NCBI RefSeq assembly: GCF_001439925.1 | Contig: NZ_LMBV01000002.1 | Location: forward strand, 137,580 to 201,579 | Direction of reading: 5' to 3' | From: Peribacillus muralis | GTDB lineage: Bacteria > Bacillota > Bacilli > Bacillales > DSM-1321 | DNA: 64,000 nucleotides | Shown: positions 8,636-18,206 of the stretch, piece by piece | How positions within the stretch are numbered: the stretch's first letter is position 1 | Layout: the number at the start of each line of letters is the position of its first letter | Notes under the pieces: model-generated | Database searches by the model: none | Seen by the model: only the letters and a program-made list of their open reading frames with translations | What the model was told of the DNA's origin: nothing | Position numbers and translations under genes: made by a program

Positions 8636-10174
8636 ATGAGCGTCTTGGTACGTCAAAAAGCGAGGGAACTTATAAAGGGCAGTACGATTCAAACGAAAAA
8701 CAATCCTTCAAGCTTAAGAAATAAGCTATTAGGAAAAGGTAAAAAAGTCACTGTAGTTACTGCTGCATATAACTCTGAAAAATTCATAAGAAAAACGATT
8801 GAATCGGTCATAAATCAATCCATGGGGATAGATCAGATTGAATATATAATCATTGATGACTGTTCGACTGATGGTACCGCTCGAATTATCCAAGAGTATA
8901 CGGCTAAATATAAAAGCATTTGTTCAGTTTCCCTTCAAGATAATAATGGGTCCCCCGGGACCCCTAGAAATATTGGGATAGAAATGGGAACAACCAAATA
9001 TATAACTTTTTTAGATGCGGATGACTGGCTTGCTCCTGATGGACTGGAAAGCCTCTATAACATCCTGGAGGAAACTGGTGATGATTATGTAGTGGGTAAA
9101 ACGGTAAAAGTCGAATCCGAGTCAGAGAGCGTGATTGGTGAGTTCGCTTCCATAAAAGAAAGAAGAAGCATTTCCCCATTGGATGTTCCGCACTTTTTTT
9201 ATCATATGGGTCCAACGGCAAGAATGATGAATCTATCCATGGTCAAAGAAAATGAAATTGGTTTTCCCAATATGAAATTCGGTGAAGATAAATGGTTTTT
9301 CACTGATGTTTTCTTTAAAGCTAAAGCAGTTTCGACCACTAAAAAACCTATTTATTATGTCAATAGGACGTCAGATAATCCAACTTCCTTAACTCGTATT
9401 ACGAATGTGTTGGACAAGAGGAAAGCGGATATTGAAATAATAAAGTATATACAAACCAAAGATATTAACCTTGAATTCAAAAAGGTGTCTCTTAACCGGA
9501 TTTATGAGTACGATTTAGTAAAAACGTTCGACAGTCAAACCTTTGTGAAATCGAAGAACAAAGAAGAATTCATCGGAATATTAAAGGAAGCTGTTGAAAC
9601 TACGAAAAACCTGTCATATGACTTTACCGCTGAATTCAAAGTGCCTGTTTACAAATTGGCGATTGAATTATTCATGGACGATCGGATTGATGACTTCGTA
9701 AAGGTATTTGAATGGTTAAAACGAGAATCGAATAAAAAATACCATATTAAAGATGGCTTACCTTATTATGAACTGCCATTTTTGAAAGATGAATATCGCT
9801 TTGTCAGGATTCCGATGCTTGCTCGGGCAATTGATTCCTATGTCATCGATAATGTTTACCACCAAAGTTTTGAGATATATGGTGATGATATAAACAACAT
9901 CGAGTCTGTATTGATACGTGATAGAAAAAGAATGGACAATGAACTGAACTGCGACGTTCAAATAGAAGGCAACAGAGGGCATTTCTCTGTTTCACTGGAT
10001 GAAATCGATCGTATGGAAAAGTCCCTATTTACAGTGTTCATTCGCTACAATGACTACCAATTGTTGAATATTAAAAGAATCCTGAAAAATAAGATGACGT
10101 ATAATAAGAAAAATGTGGAGTTTTATACAACAGTGGCAAATAATTTGGGACTGGCAATAAAGTCTTTGGAGTAG
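8636..10174 (+). CDS. Family 2 glycosyltransferase, TarS-like (probable teichoic acid sugar transferase)
   Basis: The start ATG at 8636 has GGAAGGAGAGG upstream; a longer frame from 8603 has no ribosome site. The 512-residue product has a GT-A domain at about 40-250, with TAAYNSEKF, IIDDCSTDGT, an NGSPGTPRN segment and the metal-binding DADD at 127-130. The remaining half has no motif I can name and fits the C-terminal linker/trimerisation part of TarS-type enzymes. The NSEK...DDCSTD...PGxPRN pattern resembles Staphylococcus TarS, which adds GlcNAc to wall teichoic acid. Its position between two glycerophosphotransferase genes supports a role in decorating the polymer. The sugar donor is not deducible. 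Confidence 0.75.
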   Translation: MSVLVRQKARELIKGSTIQTKNNPSSLRNKLLGKGKKVTVVTAAYNSEKFIRKTIESVINQSMGIDQIEYIIIDDCSTDGTARIIQEYTAKYKSICSVSLQDNNGSPGTPRNIGIEMGTTKYITFLDADDWLAPDGLESLYNILEETGDDYVVGKTVKVESESESVIGEFASIKERRSISPLDVPHFFYHMGPTARMMNLSMVKENEIGFPNMKFGEDKWFFTDVFFKAKAVSTTKKPIYYVNRTSDNPTSLTRITNVLDKRKADIEIIKYIQTKDINLEFKKVSLNRIYEYDLVKTFDSQTFVKSKNKEEFIGILKEAVETTKNLSYDFTAEFKVPVYKLAIELFMDDRIDDFVKVFEWLKRESNKKYHIKDGLPYYELPFLKDEYRFVRIPMLARAIDSYVIDNVYHQSFEIYGDDINNIESVLIRDRKRMDNELNCDVQIEGNRGHFSVSLDEIDRMEKSLFTVFIRYNDYQLLNIKRILKNKMTYNKKNVEFYTTVANNLGLAIKSLE

Positions 10175-10190
10175 CTGTTCGAAGTACACC

Positions 10191-10228
10191 AAAAAAAGCT
10201 CTCCCTTTTCTTGGGTGAGCTTTTTTTT
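10191..10228 (+). terminator. Intrinsic terminator or attenuator inside the teichoic acid operon
   Basis: The hairpin (AGCTC.CCC / GGG.GAGCT) is flanked by seven A and eight T. It sits between the glycosyltransferase and tagF, so it either ends the upstream transcript or attenuates read-through into tagF-tagG-tagH. Confidence 0.85.
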
Positions 10229-10298
10229 GATGTGCATGATTGTGTCAATGTTCATTTATATGCGCTATTTATTAATTTATTGAAAAGGGAGATCGGAT

Positions 10299-11531
10299 AT
10301 GGAAAATGGAAAAATAAAAACCCCAAAGAGACCTTCCTTTCTAACACTGTTTAAACAAATCGTCAAAGCAATCATTTTAAGAGGATATAAAATGGTTTTT
10401 GCCTTGGCAGGCAACGTGTTGCCTGTGGACCAGAGACTAGTTATTTTTGAAAGCTTTTTGGGCAAGCAGTATAGCTGTAATCCACGGGCGATTTATGAAT
10501 ACTTGCAGAGTCACCATCCTGAATATAAAATGTATTGGAGCGTAGATAAAAAGTATAAAGCTCATTTCGAAGAGGCTGGGATTCCATATCTCGACCGTTT
10601 TTCATTTAGTTGGCTGCTTAAAATGACCAGAGCCCGCTATTGGGTAACGAATAGCAGACTGCCGCTCTGGATCCCGAAGCCGAGGCACACGATCTATTTG
10701 CAAACGTGGCATGGAACGCCGCTAAAGAAGCTTGCGGCAGATATGGCTGAAGTTCATATGCCTGGAACGACGGCGGATAAATATAAAGAAAATTTCCATG
10801 CCGAATCAAGTAAATGGGACTATCTAATTTCACCGAACGCTTATTCAACCGAGATTTTTGCCCGTGCCTTTAATGTCGATCCAACTAAAATTATGGAAAC
10901 TGGTTATCCTCGTAATGATTTCCTTTACAACGGGAATAATCGTGATACAATCGACTCATTGAAACAGAAGTTAGGTATTCCCTTAGAGAAAAAAATCATA
11001 TTATATGCTCCTACTTGGAGGGATGATGAGTTTTATGATAAGGGGAAATATAAGTTTGAAATAAAACTGGATTTGGATCGAATGAAACGGGAATTGGGGG
11101 ACGAGTATGTCATTTTGCTCAGACTTCATTACTTGGTTTCCGAGAACATGGACTTGTCCTTGTATCAAGGCTTCGCCTACGATTTATCCAGTTACGAAGA
11201 TATTAGTCATTTGTATCTTATTTCTGATTTATTAATAACTGACTATTCATCCGTATTTTTTGATTACGCGAATTTACAGCGTCCGATGCTTTTCTTCGTG
11301 TATGATATTGAAAATTACAGGGACAAGCTTCGCGGGTTTTACTTTGACTTTGAAAAGAATGCACCTGGTTCGTTAGTAAAAACATCCGATGCAGTCATTG
11401 ATAGTATCAAGAATATGAAATTTGAAAATGCCAATGATATCAATCATTTTCACGAACGGTTTTGTGCACTCGAAGATGGTCAGGCTTCACGCCGTGTCGT
11501 AGAAAAAGTGTTTTTAGGAAGGTCCGTGTAA
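10299..11531 (+). CDS. tagF: CDP-glycerol:poly(glycerophosphate) glycerophosphotransferase
   Basis: This enzyme polymerises the poly(glycerol phosphate) chain of wall teichoic acid. The 410-residue protein is a single catalytic domain. His138 lies in TWHGTPLKK, followed by TGYPRND, LYAPTWRDD, RLH (His277) and TDYSS (314-318); the two His residues correspond to the catalytic pair described for the Staphylococcus epidermidis TagF structure. It lacks the long N-terminal extension of B. subtilis TagF (about 746 residues). It has a good ribosome site (AAAGGGAG) and is followed after 3 nt by tagG, so polymer synthesis and export are co-transcribed. Confidence 0.88.
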   Translation: MENGKIKTPKRPSFLTLFKQIVKAIILRGYKMVFALAGNVLPVDQRLVIFESFLGKQYSCNPRAIYEYLQSHHPEYKMYWSVDKKYKAHFEEAGIPYLDRFSFSWLLKMTRARYWVTNSRLPLWIPKPRHTIYLQTWHGTPLKKLAADMAEVHMPGTTADKYKENFHAESSKWDYLISPNAYSTEIFARAFNVDPTKIMETGYPRNDFLYNGNNRDTIDSLKQKLGIPLEKKIILYAPTWRDDEFYDKGKYKFEIKLDLDRMKRELGDEYVILLRLHYLVSENMDLSLYQGFAYDLSSYEDISHLYLISDLLITDYSSVFFDYANLQRPMLFFVYDIENYRDKLRGFYFDFEKNAPGSLVKTSDAVIDSIKNMKFENANDINHFHERFCALEDGQASRRVVEKVFLGRSV

Positions 11532-11534
11532 TCT

Positions 11535-12332
11535 ATGAGTTCAGCTTTGACTGTATTAAAAGAGCAAATTAACAATTTCTATTTGGTAAGGCGTTTATCC
11601 GTTTATGAGGTGAAAAGTGCCAACAGCAGTAACTACCTGGGAGTCCTATGGGAAATCATCAATCCGATGATACAGATTGCGATTTATTGGTTTGTATTTG
11701 GATTTATCATCTTAAATCGCGGGGATGATTTCCTTCCATGGCTGATGGCAGGGATCGTTGTCTGGTTCTTTGTGAACCCGGCCATAACCCAAACGTCCAA
11801 ATCCGTCTATTCCCGAATGAATATGGTATCCAAAATGAGCTTTCCGATGAGTGTGATTCCATCGTATGTCATCTTTGCTAAGTTGTATCAGCATCTTATG
11901 CTGCTGGGAGTCATCATCATCCTATTAGGGTTTACAGGTTACCTCCCTACAGTCTACATCTTGCAACTGCCGTATTATGTTGCAGCGACGGTCTTGCTGT
12001 TATTTTCATTGGGTTTAATCACTTCAACATTATCAACCATCATTCGTGACGTTCATAATATCATCGTGTCCTTAATGAAAGTCATGTTTTATTTAACACC
12101 AATCCTTTGGGTAATGGATGCTAAGGAACACCCTACCATAGTCAACATCATGAAGCTGAATCCACTATATTATATTGTGGAAGGGTATCGAGCTTCGTTA
12201 TTGGGGGAATCATGGTATCTGATCGAGCATTGGGAATATACGCTTTATTTCTGGGCAGTCATTATCATTTTGTTTATGATAGGTTCCTCGCTGCATGTTA
12301 GGTTTAGAGATCGCTTTGTTGACTTTAAGTAA
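11535..12332 (+). CDS. tagG: Teichoic acid ABC exporter, permease subunit
   Basis: TagG with TagH moves undecaprenyl-linked wall teichoic acid across the membrane to the outer face. The 265-residue ABC-2 type permease has about six hydrophobic segments. The N-terminus contains a conserved SNYLGVLWEIINP segment typical of polysaccharide exporters. Length is close to B. subtilis TagG (275). The start ATG lies just after the tagF stop with AGGAAGG upstream. It is followed by tagH after 16 nt. Confidence 0.9.
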   Translation: MSSALTVLKEQINNFYLVRRLSVYEVKSANSSNYLGVLWEIINPMIQIAIYWFVFGFIILNRGDDFLPWLMAGIVVWFFVNPAITQTSKSVYSRMNMVSKMSFPMSVIPSYVIFAKLYQHLMLLGVIIILLGFTGYLPTVYILQLPYYVAATVLLLFSLGLITSTLSTIIRDVHNIIVSLMKVMFYLTPILWVMDAKEHPTIVNIMKLNPLYYIVEGYRASLLGESWYLIEHWEYTLYFWAVIIILFMIGSSLHVRFRDRFVDFK

Positions 12333-12348
12333 ACAGGAAGTGAGAAAA

Positions 12349-13146
12349 TTGGAAAAATCGGTAATAGTAACAGATGTGACGAAAAAGTATAAATTATACA
12401 ATAAAAACTCGGAAAAATTATTGGATCTCCTTTTGCCTAAAAGCTATGGGGAAGAGTACTTCGCTCTGAGGAATGTTAGTTTTGAAGCAGAAAAGGGCGA
12501 TGTAATAGGATTTGTCGGGGTCAACGGATCAGGTAAATCCACATTGTCCAATATTATTGCAGGCATTGTCCCGCCTACGGACGGAAATGTCCAAACTAAT
12601 GGGAAAACGGCTTTGATTGCCGTTTCATCGGGCCTGAATAATCAGTTGACGGGCAGGGAAAACATCGAACTGAAAATGCTGATGCTCGGATTCGATAAAA
12701 ATCGGATCAAAGAACTTGAGCCTGAGATCATTGAGTTTTCGGAACTTGGTAAGTTCATTGACCAACCGGTGAAATCCTACTCAAGCGGCATGAAATCCAG
12801 GCTTGGTTTTTCCGTTTCCGTTCATATCGATCCTGATATCCTCATCATTGATGAGGCCTTATCGGTCGGGGATAAAAACTTTGCTGAAAAGTGTTTGGAG
12901 AAAATGAACGAATTTAAAGAAAAAGGCAAAACGATGTTCTTTGTCAGCCATTCAATCGGTCAGATGAAGAAATTTTGCCAAAAGGCATTATGGCTTGAAT
13001 ATGGAGAGTTAAAGGCATATGGTCCAATGAATGAAGTCATGCCACAGTATGAAGCATTTTTGAAGGAATATAATGCCATGTCTAAAGAAGAACAGAAAAA
13101 GTACCGCGAAGAACAAATGGAAAGACGCAGTTCACAGCTCGTATGA
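12349..13146 (+). CDS. tagH: Teichoic acid ABC exporter, ATPase subunit (short form)
   Basis: This subunit powers TagG. The start is a TTG at 12349 with AGGAAG eight nt upstream; a longer frame from 12295 overlaps tagG and is unlikely. The 265-residue protein has Walker A GVNGSGKST (57-65), the signature SYSSGMKSRLGF and Walker B ILIIDEALS followed by the H-loop VSHS. It ends soon after the nucleotide-binding domain. B. subtilis TagH (527 residues) carries an extra C-terminal region, so this protein resembles the short Staphylococcus TarH form. The operon ends at the terminator immediately downstream. Confidence 0.9.
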   Translation: MEKSVIVTDVTKKYKLYNKNSEKLLDLLLPKSYGEEYFALRNVSFEAEKGDVIGFVGVNGSGKSTLSNIIAGIVPPTDGNVQTNGKTALIAVSSGLNNQLTGRENIELKMLMLGFDKNRIKELEPEIIEFSELGKFIDQPVKSYSSGMKSRLGFSVSVHIDPDILIIDEALSVGDKNFAEKCLEKMNEFKEKGKTMFFVSHSIGQMKKFCQKALWLEYGELKAYGPMNEVMPQYEAFLKEYNAMSKEEQKKYREEQMERRSSQLV

Positions 13147-13151
13147 AATGG

Positions 13152-13188
13152 ACAAGCAGCCCCATTATTGGGACTGCTTGTTTTTTTT
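13152..13188 (+). terminator. Terminator of the tagGH operon, shared with the convergent GT4 gene
   Basis: The hairpin ACAAGCAG..CCC / GGG..CTGCTTGT is followed by eight T. It lies between two converging genes. The minus-strand gene stop at 13187 touches it. Confidence 0.9.
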
Positions 13189-14353
13189 AGATAAGCACTT
13201 CATTGTAAGCGACCTCGAACCGTTTTGCGGCGGCAAGATGGGAGTATTCACTTTCCATCTTCGATCGGGCCCTCAAGGCTAATGTGGATGCGTATTGAGG
13301 ATCTTGAAGCAATGTCGCAATCGATTGTGCAAGCGCCTTGGTATCCTTCTGTGCCACTAGAAGGCCATCCTCGCCATCAACAATTATTTCCTTCAAGCCT
13401 CCGATTGCACTGGCAATGACGGGTGAGCTGCAGCTCATCGCTTCCAATGCAGAAATGGAAGTCGCTTCCTCCACGCCGTGCGAATGTACGCTTGGGATGA
13501 GGACGACATCTGATGCTTCATAGAGATTATGCATATCCTCGAACGGCACGGACCCTAAGAAAATCACGGAATCCGTTAATTGGAGACTTGCTGCCGTTTC
13601 CTCAAGCCGGGCGCGCTGCTCACCTGTACCGGCATAGACCAATATCGTCTCCTGATGTGTTTCGAGCACCTCCGGGAGGGCCAGGAGCGGATAAATGACA
13701 CCGTTTTTTTCTGTCATTCTTCTCGGAACGAAAAGCATCTTCTTATGTAGGGGGATCTGGAAGTCGTGGCGGGTTTGCTCCCGTTTTTCGCTTTCCGGCT
13801 TAAAGGCTGTCACGTCAATGAAGTTCTTAATTGCTGTCGCCTCGATATGTGCTGAATGGTGTATATAGTCTTTAATTCTTTGATCTACCGTTACGACTTT
13901 TGCAGCGGATCGATAGGCATTTCTTTCAAGCTCGAGAATGGTCAAATCTTCTTTACTATCCGGGAGGAGGGCTCCTCTGCTGACTGCTTCGAATGAATAG
14001 TACCCATGGACGGTCTGCACCGTTGGTATTCCGGACTCAACGGAGGCAAGTGTGGCAAAAATGTCTTGTGCATTAATGACATCATAGTGCTTATCCAAGC
14101 TTTTTAGCGCAGTTGCCAATAATTTTTGGCGTTGTCGGTCATTAAAAAGCTGGCCGCTTCCTTGCTTTACTTTATTCATTAAAAACCCGGGGGCCTGGGC
14201 GAGCATTTTTTTCTTGAGCAGAGGTAATTGAGAGAAAGATAATACATCTACCATATGGCCTCGAGACATCAGCCCTTTTTTCAATGTCGTGATATGGCTC
14301 GATAGCCCTCCTTCGTGAGGGTAGTCGAATATCGTTGTTATCAAAATGTTCAT
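13187..14353 (-). CDS. Family 4 glycosyltransferase
   Basis: The start ATG at 14353 has AAGGAGTG upstream; frames extending to 14518 enter the upstream flippase gene. The 388-residue product has a GT-B fold. It carries an N-terminal glycine-rich HEGGLSSH acceptor loop, a VHGYYS segment, and a C-terminal donor domain with PRRMTEKNG and EEATSISALEAMSC...GGLKEII, the GT4 ExxxxxxxE pattern. It is last in a three-gene minus-strand set with a MurJ-like flippase and an O-antigen-polymerase-like protein. It therefore probably helps make an exported polysaccharide distinct from teichoic acid. Substrate unknown. Confidence 0.82.
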   Translation of the reverse strand: MNILITTIFDYPHEGGLSSHITTLKKGLMSRGHMVDVLSFSQLPLLKKKMLAQAPGFLMNKVKQGSGQLFNDRQRQKLLATALKSLDKHYDVINAQDIFATLASVESGIPTVQTVHGYYSFEAVSRGALLPDSKEDLTILELERNAYRSAAKVVTVDQRIKDYIHHSAHIEATAIKNFIDVTAFKPESEKREQTRHDFQIPLHKKMLFVPRRMTEKNGVIYPLLALPEVLETHQETILVYAGTGEQRARLEETAASLQLTDSVIFLGSVPFEDMHNLYEASDVVLIPSVHSHGVEEATSISALEAMSCSSPVIASAIGGLKEIIVDGEDGLLVAQKDTKALAQSIATLLQDPQYASTLALRARSKMESEYSHLAAAKRFEVAYNEVLI

Positions 14354-14373
14354 AATAAGCACTCCTTTTCCTT

Positions 14374-15897
14374 TCACTTCGATTTGAACCTGCTCAATGA
14401 TTGCAGGCTGCTCACTTTGAAAATCATCGATAATGCGAGATACAATCCGAATACCAATAAAGTGATGAAGACTAGCTCCACGATGATGGAGAACGTCGGG
14501 GCAAGCGGATAAATCCACCTGGCAAGTCCGTAAATGATGGCGCCAATGATGATCAGCTTGCCGCCTTCTGTCACGGCATCCCGGAAAACGGCGTAGTCCT
14601 CTCTATCTGCCTTGAGCCAAAGGAAGCAAAAAAGGTAGAGAGATTGAAGGAGCATGGAAATGCCCGAAGCTATGGCGATTCCGCCGACCCCGAGTTGACG
14701 AGATAGGAACCAGCTGAGCATGACATTTAGGAATACGGCGAATAGGCAGGAATACATGGCCACCTTTGTTTTTTTTAAGGCATAGAAGGCGTTCATTAAA
14801 TAATCCCTAAGTGCAAAGAAAGGGAGGGCTGCCGAATAAAAGAAAAATGCCGTATTTGTCGTTTCGGTAGCTGAAGCATCAAAGGCCCCGCGTTGGAAAG
14901 CTAGTGTGATCAAGCTGTTTCCGCTGATTAACATGACGATCATGAAAGGAATCGCTAAAAAAATAAGCGACTTCATTCCTCTTAAGGTCAAACTTAGGAA
15001 AGACTTGTAGCCGATAAGGGCCCGCTCGACGATGGAAGGATACAAGACGGTAATCAGCGGCGTGAGGACAATGCTTAACGGGAGCCATAACAGCCGGTTC
15101 GCATAGTTCAGCGCCGATACGCTCCCGGTTTCGAGGGAGGTGGCAATGATTCGATCCACGACACTATTCAATTGGATGGCCAAAGCCGCGATGATGATCG
15201 GATAAAAGGTGTACAGCGTTTGAACGATCTGCTGCCTGTGGGGCAGGAAAGAGATGATAAGCCGAATGTTATATCTCTTCAAGGATGGATATTGAATCAA
15301 GAATTGACTCGCAGCACCGAATACAAAGCCCCAGGCCAATCCTTCCACCCCGAATGGGGCAGCAAACAAGACGGTGGCTATTATAATGACCGTGTTTTGG
15401 GCAGTGGAAGTAAGGGCAGGCAGCATGAAGCGTTTATTCGCATTCAGAACGCCTGTCGCCATGTATGAAAGCGTAAAGAAAAGTAAACTTGGCAGCATGA
15501 TCCGGGTCAGCGATTCCGTTAATTCAAGCTCTGCAGCAGAGAAACCGGGTGCAACCATCATGACGAGCGGCTTTGTGAAGATCATGCAGGCGATGGTCAT
15601 GACTCCAGCTACGAGCATGAAGAAGGAGCCTAATAGACTGATGAAATCATCCGCCTTCATTGGATTTTTCGCCTTCTTTTCCAAATAAATGGGGATGACG
15701 CCAGCCTGGAGGCCACTGCCGAGAGCTGTAAACAGAATGGTGGGAATGAGGCTTGCCACGAAAAAAACATCTGCCATCGACGACGCCCCGAAATAGGCGG
15801 CAATGATTGACTCCCGGCCGAAGCCGAGAACTTTTCCAACAGCTGCAATGATGGTGACGAGCCCGACCGATTTAAGTACATGTGAACGAGTAGGCAT
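14374..15897 (-). CDS. MurJ/MviN-family lipid-linked oligosaccharide flippase
   Basis: The 507-residue membrane protein has about 14 predicted membrane segments. Its start (LKSVGLVTIIAAVGKVLGFGRE) and the following FGAS-MADVFFVA region are typical of the MurJ branch of the MOP superfamily. MurJ proteins flip lipid II, but paralogues located with glycosyltransferases and polymerases usually flip polysaccharide repeat units. Its neighbours are a GT4 on one side and an O-antigen-ligase-like protein on the other. I therefore infer a repeat-unit flippase, though an auxiliary lipid II flippase cannot be excluded. The genes are closely spaced (20 nt to the GT4, 4 nt from the upstream gene), implying one transcript. 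Confidence 0.82.
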   Translation of the reverse strand: MPTRSHVLKSVGLVTIIAAVGKVLGFGRESIIAAYFGASSMADVFFVASLIPTILFTALGSGLQAGVIPIYLEKKAKNPMKADDFISLLGSFFMLVAGVMTIACMIFTKPLVMMVAPGFSAAELELTESLTRIMLPSLLFFTLSYMATGVLNANKRFMLPALTSTAQNTVIIIATVLFAAPFGVEGLAWGFVFGAASQFLIQYPSLKRYNIRLIISFLPHRQQIVQTLYTFYPIIIAALAIQLNSVVDRIIATSLETGSVSALNYANRLLWLPLSIVLTPLITVLYPSIVERALIGYKSFLSLTLRGMKSLIFLAIPFMIVMLISGNSLITLAFQRGAFDASATETTNTAFFFYSAALPFFALRDYLMNAFYALKKTKVAMYSCLFAVFLNVMLSWFLSRQLGVGGIAIASGISMLLQSLYLFCFLWLKADREDYAVFRDAVTEGGKLIIIGAIIYGLARWIYPLAPTFSIIVELVFITLLVFGLYLALSMIFKVSSLQSLSRFKSK

Positions 15898-15901
15898 ATT
15901 T

Positions 15902-17332
15902 TCAATCCTTTAAAATAATGTCCTTTTGTAAAATGAAGCCTAAACAACTATAAAAAATTACGGTAAATGTTTTATCCTCGAGGATATTGTAAAAAAGTCC
16001 TGCCGTTAACGCCGCCAGCAACAGGCATCCGGTGAAGGCTGCAAAGGTGCCGTGTCCCGATGCCTTGATTTTGCGGAAGGCTAATAAGATGAAAGTCAGA
16101 ACGGCACCAAAACCAAGTAAGCCCGTTTGAACCAGTATCTGGATATATTGGTTATCGGTATACATCCTTTCACCGATTTTGTATTCCCCATAGATCGGTG
16201 AGGGAAAGGAAAGGGTGGCTGAGTCCCCGAATGTAGCAAGCCCCGTACCGATAACCGGATGATCTTTGAAGATTTCGACTCCTTTGAAAACGACATATAA
16301 GCGGCCCCACTCCGTACTCTGGTGAAGGATCTTATCAGAAAACATTTCTGAAAAACGGCTGGAGAGGGCCTGTTCATGATCGGAAGTCGGGTTACTTCCA
16401 ATCATCAGGTTATCCAATGGAACGGCTGCGGATAGCTCAACTTTGCTTGAAGCGAATATGACCGGATAGTAAACGAGAAGCAGCCCGAGCCCGAATGCCC
16501 CTAAAGAGTATATAAGAAACGATTTATTTTTCGTCCAAAGTACAAAGACGAGCGCCGCCAATCCGAATGCAATCATTGTGCCGCGGGAATAGGTGAGCAG
16601 CAGCGTCCCAAAAATCAAAATCGAAGCGAGAAAGACAAGGAATTTGGATTTTTTCAGTGATCGATATAGAAAGAAACTAAAAAACAGCTGAATGCTTAAG
16701 TATAGGGCGAATACATTAGGGTTGGCAGAAGCTCCATATATTCTCATTCGGTTGGCGGAAGAAAGATTCCACATTTCCCATTCATGGGGAAGCAAAATCG
16801 TACGCGAGAAAATTTTTTCGATTAAGCCATGAAGGCAAAGGATGATGGTAAATACTAGGGTTGCCTTCAAAAATAGAAAGATATCCTTTCTTTCTAGATT
16901 TAATTCACCGATAATGTAAAGAAGCAAGAATGTAATAAGCAGGGCCCGTAGCTCAAAGAGGATGGGCAGGATTCCGACACCGGTTATGAGTGCAGCCATT
17001 GTGCCAATTAAACAAAAGAGCCAAAAGGGCATGGTGAAATGATATGTAGAAAAAGACCAATTCTTTTTTTTGAACCTTTCCATAAGCAATGAAAGAAATA
17101 AGAGGACGATGATTAGGTCGCCTGAATAAGTTAGGCCGCCATTCAGTTCCATGAACAAGGGACGGGCCGGGAAATAAATGAATAAAATGAATACAAGACT
17201 TTTTTTATTTATAACGATAAATACGAGCATCAGCACCGTCGCTAAGTAGCCGGTGATAGGGTAAGGCACTGCCGCTGGAACGAGCAGGCAAAGGATAAGA
17301 ATCGGTATTGCATGTTTTTCTAGAAGCTTCAA
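15902..17332 (-). CDS. O-antigen ligase/polymerase (Wzy-like) membrane protein
   Basis: The roughly 476-residue product has about 11-12 hydrophobic segments and a large extracellular loop. A GTGLATFGDS segment and a DNQYIQILVQTGLLG segment mark the O-antigen ligase domain. Such proteins polymerise or ligate lipid-linked glycans on the outer membrane face. The frame is open to a GTG at 17344, but a TTG at 17332 has AGGTGG eight nt upstream and is the better start. It is first in the flippase-GT4 set and divergent from tagA across about 110 bp. The product and acceptor are not deducible from sequence. Confidence 0.8.
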   Translation of the reverse strand: MKLLEKHAIPILILCLLVPAAVPYPITGYLATVLMLVFIVINKKSLVFILFIYFPARPLFMELNGGLTYSGDLIIVLLFLSLLMERFKKKNWSFSTYHFTMPFWLFCLIGTMAALITGVGILPILFELRALLITFLLLYIIGELNLERKDIFLFLKATLVFTIILCLHGLIEKIFSRTILLPHEWEMWNLSSANRMRIYGASANPNVFALYLSIQLFFSFFLYRSLKKSKFLVFLASILIFGTLLLTYSRGTMIAFGLAALVFVLWTKNKSFLIYSLGAFGLGLLLVYYPVIFASSKVELSAAVPLDNLMIGSNPTSDHEQALSSRFSEMFSDKILHQSTEWGRLYVVFKGVEIFKDHPVIGTGLATFGDSATLSFPSPIYGEYKIGERMYTDNQYIQILVQTGLLGFGAVLTFILLAFRKIKASGHGTFAAFTGCLLLAALTAGLFYNILEDKTFTVIFYSCLGFILQKDIILKD

Positions 17333-17444
17333 ATGAGTAACCACCTTCGAATCAAAAAATCAGGTTCTATGATGTGTATGAAAAAATTTCTTGAATAATA
17401 CCCCACCCTTTAGATGTATAGTACATATGAAAGGCTGAAGTGAA

Positions 17445-18188
17445 ATGACAGAAAAGTTCGTAGAGATACTCACGATTCCATTCATCGATAGCAATATGGA
17501 TGAATTTGTGAATAAGATCATCTATCCAAGAATAATGAATCAAGAAAAAACGTTTGTCGTTACGGCAAACCCAGAAATCGTCGAATATGCAAATGAGCAC
17601 AAGGATTATAAGGACATCATTACATCGGCTGATTACATCACGCCGGATGGCATTGGTATTATTATGGCCTCTAAATGGCTAAACCAACCTTTACAAGAGC
17701 GAATTACAGGATTTGACTTGATGAATGAACTATTTCGGGTCGCTGATGGAACGGCCCTGAAAATATATTTGCTCGGGGCGGAGGAAGATGTGATTGAAGC
17801 AGCCGCCCTTAAAGTAAAACTGCAATATCCGGGAATCGAGTTAGTGGGATATCACCATGGTTACATTGATATAAAGGACGACCACTTGGCTAGGTCCATA
17901 GCTGAACTCGAACCTGACATCATCCTGACTGCATTGGGGTTTCCTCGGCAGGAGAAATGGGTTTCGATGCACTATCCCTTATTCAAGAAAGGGATCTTCA
18001 TCGGAGTGGGTGGAAGCTTCGACGTTCTTGCAGGAAAAGTGAACCGCGCCCCGGTTTTTTGGCAAAAGCTGCGTCTTGAATGGTTGTACCGGTTGATTCA
18101 ACAGCCTTCTCGCTGGAAACGGATGCTTGCCCTGCCAAGGTTCGTATTCAAGGTAAGGCGGTTAAGGAAAAAGGTACAGCATTCCTGA
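17445..18188 (+). CDS. tagA: WecG/TagA/CpsF family ManNAc transferase
   Basis: TagA adds ManNAc from UDP-ManNAc to GlcNAc-PP-undecaprenol, the second step of the teichoic acid linkage unit. The 247-residue GT26 protein has the TANPE segment (40-44), Asp68 in TPDGIG (position of the catalytic base described for Thermoanaerobacter TagA), the GFDLMNEL segment and LGFPRQEKW. Length matches B. subtilis TagA (256). The ribosome site is weak. It is followed after 9-18 nt by a GT4 gene and then tagO. Confidence 0.92.
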   Translation: MTEKFVEILTIPFIDSNMDEFVNKIIYPRIMNQEKTFVVTANPEIVEYANEHKDYKDIITSADYITPDGIGIIMASKWLNQPLQERITGFDLMNELFRVADGTALKIYLLGAEEDVIEAAALKVKLQYPGIELVGYHHGYIDIKDDHLARSIAELEPDIILTALGFPRQEKWVSMHYPLFKKGIFIGVGGSFDVLAGKVNRAPVFWQKLRLEWLYRLIQQPSRWKRMLALPRFVFKVRRLRKKVQHS

Positions 18189-18206
18189 ACATAAGGAGTG
18201 GACTGG

